This document shows, one piece after another, positions 1 through 7,584 of a DNA stretch of 10,013 bases (position 1 is the stretch's first letter; the number at the start of each line of letters is the position of its first letter). Source of the stretch: Ochromonadaceae sp. CCMP2298 (lineage: Eukaryota; Sar; Synurophyceae; Ochromonadales; Ochromonadaceae); the NCBI GenBank assembly GCA_026770595.1, contig MU634824.1, forward strand, positions 1-10,013, read 5' to 3'. Made by a program: the position numbers and the translations under genes. Under the pieces are notes generated by a model. The model was not told where the DNA came from. It was given only the letters and a program-made list of their open reading frames with translations, and ran no database searches.

Positions 1-1239
1 TCAGCGTCCAGGCGCTCGTGGTAGCGCTTGGCGGTCTCGTCTGCCTGCGCGAAGACGCTCTCCATGTCGCGCAGCATGTCTCCGGGCGCGGGCTCCAGAG
101 TCTTGGTGCTCAGAGCCACGCGGCCGTTGGACTTGTCGTGGTCCAGCACCATCACCTTCACGCGCTGGCCGATGGTGAAGAGAGACTCCAGGTTCTCGAT
201 ACGGTCGTACGAGATCTGAGAGATGTGCAGCAGGCCGGCGGACCCTCCGTCCAGCTCCATGAAGGCCCCGTAGTTGCGCAGGCCAGTGATGGTGCCGGCG
301 AAGACGGTGCCTCTGACCAGGGCGGGCGCGTTGTCTGCGAGGGCGCGGCGCTGGCTGACCACCACCTTGCCCTCGTCCTCTACCACGTCCAGGAACTTCA
401 CCTGGGGTAGGGGGGGGAGACGGGGGGTCACATGGGGTGGATGGGGGGGGAGACGCGGTCAGTGGGGGTGATAAGACTGTATGGGTGCGGGACGAGGTCA
501 GCGGCACGCGCAGAAGGGGACACCCAACAATCCAACAGAGAACAGAGGAGCAGATTCGAATTCACGTGCTTACCATGAGCTTGGTGCCGATGAGGCTCTC
601 GTCAGGCACGCCCATGAAGTGCGAGCCGGGCAGGAAGGCCTTGAGCCCGAAGCACTCGCACACGGCGCCGCCCCTGTTCACCTCTAGCACCTGCACCTCG
701 AAGGGGTCGTCGCCCTCGCGCACACGCAGGATCTGCTCCCAGGCGGCGACCAGCTGCGGGCCCCTGATCGAGATGACGGGCATGCCTTTCAGGGTGCCGA
801 TGACCTCTGCCGATAGCGTCTGGCCGATCTCCACCACCTCGCTCATGTGCTTCGGTGTGATCAGCGCCGACTCCTTGATGGGCAGGTAGCCAGACATCTT
901 GCCCCCAATCTCCAGGAGAGCGCCGTTGTCGTCCATCTCAATCACGGTGCCGGTGATGGTCTGGCCCACCTTGGGGGGGTCCTTCATCTCGTCGTCGGCC
1001 TCCTTGAAGAAGTCGGAGGACAGAACGTCACCCACGTCTCCCTCCTCCTCCACCATTGACGCGAGGTCCGCGCGGCCACTGTATTTCTCTTTCGTGGACC
1101 CGAAATTCTTAACCATGGCCATCTCTAGCTGCATGCTCTTGCATGTTGCAGTTGTGCGGTATGCAGACCACTTCGAGAACAAGAAGGCCTGCGCGGCCAC
1201 GGCCAGCGTGAGGCAGATGAGCAGGCGCGCAAAGAGCAT
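1..1239 (-). CDS. RPS1: Plastid 30S ribosomal protein S1, nucleus-encoded (3' end cut off by window)
   Basis: The coding exons are 1239-574 and 401-1; the intron at 573-402 is GTAAGC...CCCCAG, phase 0, 172 bases. The product is ribosomal protein S1 of the plastid small subunit, which binds mRNA and helps initiate translation. Residues 1-18 form a hydrophobic signal peptide ending AAQA before Phe19, and a basic, hydroxylated stretch follows; together these match the signal-plus-transit leader of red-lineage secondary plastids. Three S1 (OB-fold) domains follow. The first is at about residues 88-160 (GQTITGTVIEMDDNGALLEI). The second is at about 178-245 and is interrupted by the intron. The third is at about 250-320 (GTITGLRNYGAFMELDGG). 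After it come LSTKTLEPAPGDMLRD and a helix ending HERLDA, as in the tails of cyanobacterial and chloroplast S1. At least 355 residues are visible, and the frame is still open at base 1. The start is the first ATG before the signal peptide. The three-domain plan is that of plastid S1, not the six-domain enterobacterial form. Identification is firm; only the last residues are missing. Confidence 0.93.
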
Positions 1240-1565
1240 CGTCGACCAGTCAAAATTAACCGTGAAGCTGTGGAGGTTGGGCGGCAGGGTCTATTTTGCG
1301 GTGCAAAGGCTCTTTCAATCCAATCGCCCTGCGGCGGCTGCGGTCTGACACGTTCTGTTGGTGGTGCATTGGCCAATTTGGGGACCCGGGAACCTTGGCA
1401 AAACCATAGACAACCCCAGAACCCTTTGATCGCAACACAGGCACAAGAGAGGCTCAGGTTTCCCCCCCAGATCTGACCTGAGCAGCACTTTCCTACTGTA
1501 GGCAGCGCGGTCCAGACTTTCCCAGCGCGGCAGATTCTCGCGAGAGAGTCCAACGAAGCGAACAC
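1240..1565. promoter_or_regulatory. Divergent promoter region between RPS1 and the ATP6AP2-like gene
   Basis: This 326-base stretch separates two divergent start codons and should hold both promoters. A CCAAT box lies at 1320-1324 on the plus strand. A perfect 10-base palindrome ATTGGCCAAT at 1368-1377 places two more CCAAT boxes back to back, one on each strand. A second palindrome, TCTCGCGAGA, lies at 1536-1545, 20 bases before the plus-strand ATG. No clear TATA box was seen next to either gene. CCAAT is the binding site of the NF-Y complex in eukaryotes; its use here is inference. Confidence 0.5.
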
Positions 1566-2641
1566 ATGGCTCTTGCCGGGATGCTGCCTACCACCGGCCT
1601 CTTCGCGGTCTTGCTTCTGGCCATCTGCCTCTCAGCAACGGCTCAGTACTCGGTCCACTACTTCGCAGATGCCAGCCACCCGCAGGTGGTGAACGCCGGT
1701 GCTTCGTTTTCGGAGATGCCAACTGCGAACCAGATCGCCGACCTGTACAGCCGCTTGGGTGGACTGCCTCCCCTTCTCTTCGAAGGTAAGCACACCGAGG
1801 AGCTCGGCCCCTAACCCCAACCCACCCCTCCCTGCCGCAGTAGTAAACCTCTTTCACACCAAATATCTTTCATCAAACCTCTTCCATCAAACCAAATCTA
1901 ATTTCTCGTAGGTGATGTGAACGTTCCTGCCCTTGATTCTTTGGCGATGCCTGCGAAGAGGCCCGTGCTTTTGGAAGTGCGCGGGGGAGGTAAGCCCCAG
2001 CCTGATACCTGATGCTTGATGCCTTCGCTCCCGTCTACACTCTGTTTTTAGCACTCCTAACCTAGCTGTTCTCTCGGCCACAGTTCTACCTGCTGAGGTC
2101 AAGGCAGTGCTGACGTCGGATCTGAGAGGCGACACCAGGCAGAGGCCTTCTCTGGAGGCGGTGGTGGAGGCACTGCGCGTGCACGGCGTCGGCGTCGACT
2201 CGCACGTCCTGCAGGTGGATTCAGCCGATGTCGACGTCTTGTCTTGGATCCGCGCCCGCAGCACCGACCGCCCTGCTGTCGTTCTTCACTACGAGACTGT
2301 TCACGCCGGAAGGACAGCGCGTAGGACAAGCGATAGCAGCAGTAGTAGCGGTAGCAGTGGGAACAGCAGCGTCAGTTCTGCGCCACTCTCCGAGTTCGAG
2401 ATTTCTCAATACCAGGTAAGACTTCGCGACGATTTTGACATCGACTCTGCGCCTCTCGCTCGGGTTACTCATTGTTACACCTGCTCCTCTGTGCTTTTAT
2501 TTCTAGATTTGCCTCTGGACGGCTCTGGGCTTCATCCTCCTACTGGCAGCGAGCATCGGCAGCATCGTGAACATGGAGGTCATCCCCGATAGCATCCTAT
2601 ACGCCAAGTTCCAGAGCGGCAGGACGGGAAAGAGCGATTAA
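1566..2641 (+). CDS. V-ATPase accessory protein, ATP6AP2 / renin-receptor-like, type I membrane protein
   Basis: Four exons are 1566-1785, 1912-1989, 2084-2415 and 2507-2641, joined across GT-AG introns of 126, 94 and 91 bases (phases 1, 1 and 0). The joined frame gives 254 residues. Residues about 10-26 form a signal peptide (FAVLLLAICLSATAQ). A lumenal domain follows, then a serine-rich linker at about 181-198. One transmembrane helix lies at about 212-231, and the short cytosolic tail reads NMEVIPDSILYAKF. The tail resembles the C-terminus of animal ATP6AP2 (an N-M-x-x-x-x-D-S-I-x-Y pattern straight after the helix), a protein that helps assemble the vacuolar proton pump in ER and Golgi. 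The lumenal part is clearly shorter than in animal ATP6AP2 (about 350 residues in total), and I recognise no motif in it. The assignment therefore rests on topology and tail. It could instead be a related ER membrane protein such as a Big1/Voa1-type factor. The ATG is the first in frame and directly precedes the signal peptide. Confidence 0.62.
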
Positions 2642-2933
2642 GGTCTCAACGTGTGTACCTCCAACTGCCAGTCCGCTATAAGCGACGTGGGCTGCCCCCA
2701 GTGTGGGCGTCCGCAATCGATCAGTTTGGGATTGCATTTCCCCCAAGTTCAAAAGTTCAATGCAGTAGTTCAAATACGCTAGTTAAATAGCATCATCTTA
2801 GGCGCTTTTGAAGCTACAGTAAACAGTAAACAGGTAAATAACGCGAACAGACTTCGAAGAATCCCACACACGGATCATACAGGCGTGGTAAACTGGGGGT
2901 TTCGGAAGAATGGGGGGCTTAGGGCGTAGGGCG
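2642..2933. other. Convergent 3' spacer with a solitary repeat end
   Basis: These 292 bases lie between the stop codons of the ATP6AP2-like gene and the argD gene and should carry both 3' UTRs. No gene is visible. AGTTCAA occurs three times between 2740 and 2775, and there is a short tandem of AGTAAAC units at about 2817-2832. At 2793-2811 sits TCATCTTAGGCGCTTTTGA, which matches one end of the inverted-repeat element near 9700. Confidence 0.6.
2793..2811 (+). repeat. Solitary copy of the inverted-repeat element end
   Basis: The 14 bases TTAGGCGCTTTTGA (2798-2811) are identical to 9712-9725. The preceding TCAT is also shared, with one extra C here. No opposite-orientation partner was seen nearby, so this is a lone end: a decayed copy or an independent motif. 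Confidence 0.5.
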
Positions 2934-4595
2934 TTATGCGGAGAGCAGTGCGAGCGCCTCGTCTAGCTTGCGCATTGCGGTGGCCACGTCTGCCTCCGAC
3001 ACCACCAAAGGGGGCACGAAACGCACCACCTGCAGGCCCGCGGGAACCACGAGCAGTCCGTTGTCCATGAGCGCCTTGGTGATCATGGCTGCTGTTATGC
3101 CGCTGCTCTCCGCGATCTCCACGCCGTTGATCAGACCCCACCCCCGCACCTCCGATATGAGGGCGGGGTACTTGACCTGCAGCTTATCCGCCAGCTGCCT
3201 AAACTGCATGCTGCGCTCCTGCACGTTCTGCAGCAAACCGTCGTTATCGAAGGCGGAGGCAACCGCAAGGCCGGCCGCGCAGGCGAGCGGGTTGCCGCCG
3301 TAGGTGGAGGCGTGGTCGCCGGGGCCGAACACGTTGCACTTCTCTGTGCAGCACATGGCCCCGATGGGCACACCGCCGCCCAGAGCCTTAGCAGAGCTGA
3401 ACACATCTGGCTGGCAGTCGGCGCCGAAGTGCTCGTAGGCCCACAGCTTGCCCGTGCGGCCCATGCCCGTCTGCACCTCGTCCACCATCATCAAAGCACC
3501 CGTCTCGTCGCACAAATCACGGACGGCCCGGAAGAACTCCAGCTGTCCCGGCCGGATGCCCCCCTCGCCCTGCAGAGGCTCCATCAGGATCGCCGCCAGC
3601 CCCTGCTTGGAGCCTGCCTTGCGCGCCTCCTGGATGGCGAGCACCTTCTCCCTCAGCGCAGCGGGGTCGTTGTAGGGCACGTACTGGAAGCCGGGGGTGA
3701 GGGGTCCGAAGTGCTTCTGGTACTTGGGCTGACCCGTGGCCGTTATGGTGGTCAGGGTACGGCCGTGGAAGGAGTTGATGGCGGTGATGATGACGGGCTC
3801 TTCGATGTCCAGCTTCGTGGCGGCGTACTTGCGGGCAAGCTTGATCGCGGCCTCGTTCGCCTATGGTAAGAGTGTGTGCCGTGTGTGTGCCGTGTGCAGT
3901 ATATAGTATGCGTATAAGTATTAGTGTGAGTGTGCAGTGTAAGAATGTAGGACCTATGGCCCAAGCTACGACCACCTACCTCGGCGCCACTGTTGCAGAA
4001 GAAAGCCTTGTCCATGCAGCTGTTCTGCACCAGCCACTTAGCCAGCGCCGCCTGCTCCGGAATGAAGTACAGGTTGCTGCAGTGCTGGACCTTGTCCATC
4101 TGCGCCACGATGGCTTGCTTGAGCTTTTCGTTGGAGTGGCCCAGCGTGCAGGTGGCGATGCCTGCGGCGAAGTCCAGGTACTCCTTGCCATCCGCGTCGA
4201 ACAGCGACGTGCCGCGTCCCCGCACCACGACTAAGGGATAGCGGCCGTAGGTGGCCATCACATTGCTAGGGGTGGTGGGGAGTGGTGGGTGAGCAGGAAA
4301 AGAAGGAAGGAGTAAAAAGAAGGCGTTAGGAATCGCGCTCTCAAAGGTAGGCGAGGGCGCTGACGTGCAGGGATGGGAGGGGCGCAGGCGTGGCAGAGGA
4401 GGAGGAGAAGCACTTCGAAATGAAACTGGGGGATACAACTCACTTTGCGTAATCCTCCTTCACCGCGGCGGTGATGCTCTCGCTCGCGGAGGCGGTGGAT
4501 TTGAGGGTGGTGATGGGCCTGCCCTGCACGCCGGACAGCACGAAGCCTTGGCAGCAGGAAGCCAGGCACAGCGAGGTCAAAAGGAGGGCAATCAT
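2934..4595 (-). CDS. ARGD: Acetylornithine aminotransferase, plastid-targeted
   Basis: The exons are 4595-4444, 4265-3980 and 3860-2934, with introns at 4443-4266 (178 bases, phase 2) and 3979-3861 (119 bases, phase 0), both GT-AG. The product is 454 residues. It is a class-III PLP aminotransferase that converts N-acetylglutamate semialdehyde to N-acetylornithine in arginine synthesis. Residues 1-17 are a signal peptide ending CCQG before Phe18, and a Ser/Thr-rich transit stretch runs to about residue 43, so import into a secondary plastid is expected. The mature part starts NNVMATYGRYPLVVVRG. The PLP pocket shows NSGAEANEAAIKLARK (142-157) spanning the exon 2/3 junction, SFHGRTL (176-182), MMVDEVQTGMGRTG (271-284, Asp273) and FSSAKALGGGVPIGA (300-314) with the Schiff-base Lys304. 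TATGQPKYQKHFGPL and the following VPYND are typical of ArgD rather than of ornithine or GABA aminotransferases. All key residues are intact. The ATG is the only one that places the signal peptide at the N-terminus. Confidence 0.95.
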
Positions 4596-5031
4596 GAGAG
4601 AAACGACCCCCTGCTGAAGAGAAGAGCTGGCTGGCTGGATTGTGACCAGAGCGTTGGGAGTCCTGCACTTTCGGAGGATGAAAGTGCTGCCCCTTCTTTT
4701 TCAAGAGGCTGAAATCTAAAAAACACAATCCAAATCCATGAAAACCCCGGACTTTTCGATTTTGAAAACTCTCTTCGCCTCTGGATCGATGTTGGCCCTG
4801 GAGGCTCCCAGGCCTCGATGTCTCTTGCCAGACGCTCTCCTCTCATCACCACTCTCTCTGTTCCTCCGCTCCGCTCCGCACAGTTCCTGCCTCATCCAGC
4901 GGTGGACAGTCGCGCAAGCAGGTGCGGTTAGCGTATCCTCCTCGCTCGTTGCTTCGCGTAGCAGAGGGACCCTCGCCGTGAGGCTGCAGCGTACTGGACT
5001 GTGGACCCGCCTGCTATCGCGGTAAGCAGCC
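4596..5031. promoter_or_regulatory. Divergent promoter region between ARGD and SLD5
   Basis: These 436 bases separate the divergent ATGs at 4595 (minus) and 5032 (plus) and should contain both promoters and 5' UTRs. The plus strand has an ATG frame at 4738-5025 (95 codons) that ends seven bases before the SLD5 start. Its product resembles nothing I know and looks like chance in GC-rich DNA, though it would act as an upstream ORF if transcription started that far out. I saw no convincing TATA, CCAAT or E2F-type site. Confidence 0.4.
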
Positions 5032-5670
5032 ATGGATTTCACGTCTGGCTCACAAGGCGGGGACTTCCTGGTGAACGATTCGTTCACGGCCCTGAACCAG
5101 GCTTGGGCGACGGAAGTAAACGCACCCGAGATCCTACCCTACCGACACGAGATCGTGAGCGAGATAAAGTCGCAGCTGACCACCCAGCAGGAATCCATCG
5201 ACCAGAAGGGCCAAGAGGCCGAGGAGGGAGAGTACTTCATCATCTCGCTATACCAGATGGACGTCGAGCGCGTGCGCTACTCGCTCACCCGCTACCTGCG
5301 CGCGCGTCTGTTGAAGATCGAGCGGTCCCTGGAGCACATCGTGTCCGACATAAACGCCATCGAACTGCTCTCCAAGGAGGAGCGCGCCTTCGCCACGCGT
5401 CTGAACGCTCTCAACAACGCCTACTTCGAGGACACAGTCTCGTCACGCCTAGCACACGCGGAGTCCCGCGAGTACTACGGAGTGTCCGAGAACAAGATAA
5501 AAAACGCTCGTCCCAGCGGCGGCTTCGTCTTCTGCAGAGCCAAGGCGGATCTGCAGGACTTGGCCGTCTCTGCAGATCAGACCAGCACGCTGTGGGCGGG
5601 GGACATCGGCATCCTGCACTACTCGGTGATCCAGGAGCAGGTGCGCAGCGGGCAAGCGGAGCTTCTCTGA
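5032..5670 (+). CDS. SLD5: DNA replication complex GINS subunit Sld5 (GINS4)
   Basis: This is a single exon of 212 residues, close to the usual Sld5 length (about 220). Sld5 is one of the four GINS subunits. GINS joins Cdc45 and MCM2-7 to form the replicative CMG helicase in the nucleus. The N-terminal helical A domain covers about residues 15-145. It includes LNQAWATEVNAPEILPY (21-37), the family's entry motif, and VRYSLTRYLRARLLKIE (81-97), matching the conserved helix that packs in the GINS core. A variable linker ending near residue 160 leads to the small beta-rich B domain (about 163-212, GGFVFCRAK...GDIGILHYSVIQEQVRSGQAELL end), which in Sld5 sits at the C-terminus. The ATG lies in a good context (gcagccATGG) and no earlier ATG is in frame nearby. 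The gene is divergent from ARGD and convergent with the next gene. There is no intron and no missing segment. Confidence 0.93.
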   Translation: MDFTSGSQGGDFLVNDSFTALNQAWATEVNAPEILPYRHEIVSEIKSQLTTQQESIDQKGQEAEEGEYFIISLYQMDVERVRYSLTRYLRARLLKIERSLEHIVSDINAIELLSKEERAFATRLNALNNAYFEDTVSSRLAHAESREYYGVSENKIKNARPSGGFVFCRAKADLQDLAVSADQTSTLWAGDIGILHYSVIQEQVRSGQAELL

Positions 5671-5828
5671 GCTGTGTGAGGGCTCTGGCTGTGTGACGGG
5701 GTACGGGGTGCGAGCAAAAAAGGAAACTACTGTTACATAACCTGAAAACTTAGAAATTAGCGCATTTGATGTAACAAACAAGAACCAGCGTCCTCTCCAA
5801 GAGTTATCCGTCGTGTATTTAGAAACAT
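5671..5828. other. Short convergent 3' spacer
   Basis: These 158 bases lie between the SLD5 stop and the stop of the small minus-strand gene. They are AT-richer than the flanking coding DNA. TTAGCGCATTTGA at about 5758 loosely resembles the TTAGGCGCTTTTGA repeat (one missing base, one mismatch), too weak to call a copy. Confidence 0.4.
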
Positions 5829-6366
5829 TTACCCCTCCGCGGTCCAAGTGGCTCCACGGTCCGCGCTGACGAAAGAAAGCTCCCTAACTATATCTAATGA
5901 GGATGCTTCCGCCTCTGTCGTAGGGAAGATAGAGCATCATAAGGGAAGATAGATAACAGGATAAGGGTAGAGGGCAGAGTGCCGACTGCAGGGGGGGCAG
6001 AGGTGCAGCAGGGATACTGGGAAAGTCACTCATGCGAATGGCATACGAATTACCTGTGCCTGGCAGGGGAAGCAGCGTGAATGTCGCCTTCGTGCGCTGG
6101 TTGCCCTCGATCTTCTCCACGCTATCTCCGCTCGCACACTGCGCCAGCTCCCGAGATGTGGAGAGGAAAAACTCTTCGTCAGCAGCAAGGCTGTTGCTGA
6201 AGTGCATCACGTCGTCTTCAGTCGTGCTTGGAGGAACGAAGGTCCTGCAGAATTCGAGGATTGCGTTGGTCCTGGGAGCAGAGGGGTCGGGCAGTGCCGC
6301 GGCCACGGCCACCAGCACAACCCACGCCTCAAGGGCTTGTTGCAGCGCGGAGTTGCTGGTCTTCAT
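5829..6366 (-). CDS. Small protein of unknown function with hydrophobic N-terminus
   Basis: I do not recognise this family. The model has two coding exons, 6366-6054 and 5914-5829. The intron 6053-5915 (139 bases) begins GTAATT and ends CTACGACAG after a pyrimidine tract, and the phase-1 junction keeps the frame open to a TAA at 5829-5831. The product is 132 residues. Residues about 12-25 (EAWVVLVAVAAALP, preceded by helix-forming residues) could be a signal peptide or anchor. The rest is acidic and helical-looking with two cysteines (Cys40, Cys77), which would allow one disulphide if the protein is secreted. The start is uncertain. The frame stays open upstream through a long pyrimidine tract ending CACCAAAG|G just before this ATG, which looks like a 3' splice site, so the ATG may open an internal exon whose upstream exons are non-coding or undetected. 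An upstream donor (CAAG|GTGAGC at 6997) and a possible 48-base exon (6744-6697) fit the untranslated version. Existence as a gene is likely; exact 5' structure is not. Confidence 0.5.
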
Positions 6367-6381
6367 CCTTTGGTGCGAGGG

Positions 6382-6484
6382 TGGGAGGTAAGAGAGTAAG
6401 AGGTAAGAAGATAGGAGGTAAGAGAATGGAAGATAAGAGAGTGGGAGGTAAGAGAGGGGGAGGTAAGAGAGGGGGAGGTAAGAT
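6382..6484 (+). repeat. Purine minisatellite with GGAGGTAAGA-type units
   Basis: Degenerate tandem units of about 10-16 bases (GGGAGGTAAGAGA and variants) fill this stretch. GGTAAG appears six times, starting at 6388, 6402, 6418, 6448, 6462 and 6478, each as AGGTAAGA or nearly so. The plus strand is almost pure purine plus T; the minus strand is a long pyrimidine tract just upstream of the small gene's start. Confidence 0.75.
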
Positions 6485-6595
6485 AGTGTGAGGTGTGGCG
6501 GCAGTAAATGCAAGGGTATAAGGCATAGTACAGGTAAGTCGGATAGTGAGTAAGTAGATAAGACGGAGGGAGAGAGGGTGTGTGGGGAGTGTCGG

Positions 6596-6611
6596 GTGTG
6601 TGTGTGTGTGT
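6596..6611 (+). repeat. (GT)8 microsatellite
   Basis: Eight consecutive GT dinucleotides are followed by a run of six Gs; a simple-sequence repeat inside the purine-rich spacer. Confidence 0.85.
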
Positions 6612-6777
6612 GGGGGGTAGGAATATGAAAGCCAAATGGGAAGGGCGACAAAGAGAGGAGAGGGGCAGACAAATAGGTAAGTGGGGGAGGGTATACCTTC
6701 TGCACTCTGCTACTGCTCTGTCGTGCTGCGTACGGTGCGCCTAACTGGCAGTGGCAGGATGGTAGGAGGGAGGAGGA

Positions 6778-6840
6778 GGGCAGAGAGCAGAGGGCAGAGA
6801 GCAGAGAGCAGAGAGCAGAGAGCAGAGGGCAGAGCGAGAG
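6778..6840 (+). repeat. GCAGAGA heptamer tandem array
   Basis: GCAGAGA and GCAGAGG heptamers follow one another about eight times and then decay into CGAGAG-type sequence on the right. The array lies within the spacer; read on the minus strand it gives long open frames of Leu/Ser/Cys repeats that are not genes. Confidence 0.75.
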
Positions 6841-7584
6841 TCGGAGGCACACGGAGTGGAGGATAGAGCGAGAGGCGGAGGCACAGCACAATCACAGAGC
6901 GGAGAGAGCACAGGGAGAGGGAGGGGGGGAAGAGGTTAGTAACAGAAGGCAGAGAAAAGCATCGGATTCGCACGCACAGAAGAGGCTGTCGCTCACCTTG
7001 TCGACGCTGGGTCAGCGGCCACAGGACGTCTGAGAGGGTCGCACGAACAGGCCAGCAAGTATGGCAGCAGGCGAGCAGATCCTGGGATCTGCTGCTGTCG
7101 ATTTGGCTACCTCTTCTGCTGCTGTGAGGTACGCCAAGCCTATGAGAGTCAAGGCAACACGATGAGAAGTGCAGTAGGAGAATGTGGAGGCATTAGGATC
7201 ATCACTTCCTCCACCACACCACAACCACTCCACAATCTTCACAAATGACTGTCCGGGATAAGTTATCCAAGTTGGTGCCGTTTATTTTGGTGCCGGGTTT
7301 TGCACACAACGTTCCCAGGTTCTGCCTCCCCCTCCCCCTGCCCCTCCTCCTTCGCCAACTCCTGCCCTCGCCCGCTTCGGTAGAATGAATCATCGGGGTA
7401 TGTCATACCCTCTACGCTGGAGGCAGCAGATGCAGCAGAGGGAGTAGAGGGAGTAGACACAGCAGCGGCAGCAGGGGCAGAAGAGCAGCAGTTGGATAAG
7501 GGCGTTTCTGGACAACAGTACCTTTCACCAGATTCGTCCGGAACTGCTCTGCTGTCAGGAGGCCACAATAGTGCTGCTTGGAGG

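Larger units (their letters stand above)
6367..7584. promoter_or_regulatory. Long spacer with repeats, divergent promoters and possible untranslated exons
   Basis: These 1.2 kb lie between two divergent genes and are much longer than the other divergent spacers here (326 and 436 bases). The left two thirds (about 6380-6960) are purine-rich on the plus strand and include a GGAGGTAAGA minisatellite, a (GT)8 run and a GCAGAGA tandem array, annotated separately. From about 6985 the composition is ordinary. The minus strand has splice-like signals (donor after 6997; bounded segment 6744-6697). The plus strand has a strong pyrimidine tract ending CGGTAG at 7383, a likely 3' splice site. Together these suggest that the 5' UTRs of one or both genes are spliced. 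No complete coding gene was found. Confidence 0.45.

Noticed and set aside
3312-3869. Plus-strand 185-codon open frame
   Set aside because: It lies wholly antisense to the third exon of the intact acetylornithine aminotransferase; composition (Ala/Leu/Gly/Arg) is what antisense GC-rich coding DNA gives.
4738-5025. 95-codon plus-strand ATG frame before Sld5
   Set aside because: No recognisable features and located in a promoter region; kept only as a possible upstream ORF, not as a gene.
5001-5696. Plus-strand 231-codon frame overlapping Sld5
   Set aside because: It is the shifted frame of the Sld5 gene, Arg/His-rich, with no recognisable domain, while the Sld5 frame matches the family end to end.
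6382-6840. CRISPR-like array
   Set aside because: Units are short, degenerate and contiguous without unique spacers, in a eukaryotic context; these are mini- and microsatellites.
5884-6891. Minus-strand 335-codon frame
   Set aside because: Most of it is translation of pyrimidine repeats (Leu/Ser/Pro/Tyr runs). Only the part from 6366 to 6054 looks coding, and it is used in the small spliced gene; the rest is treated as intron or spacer.
7061-7128. ATG with a good-looking donor (GTGAG|GTACGC) as first exon of TFIIF beta
   Set aside because: The donor is phase 2 and joins the acceptor at 7383 out of frame, running into a stop; no compatible acceptor was found.
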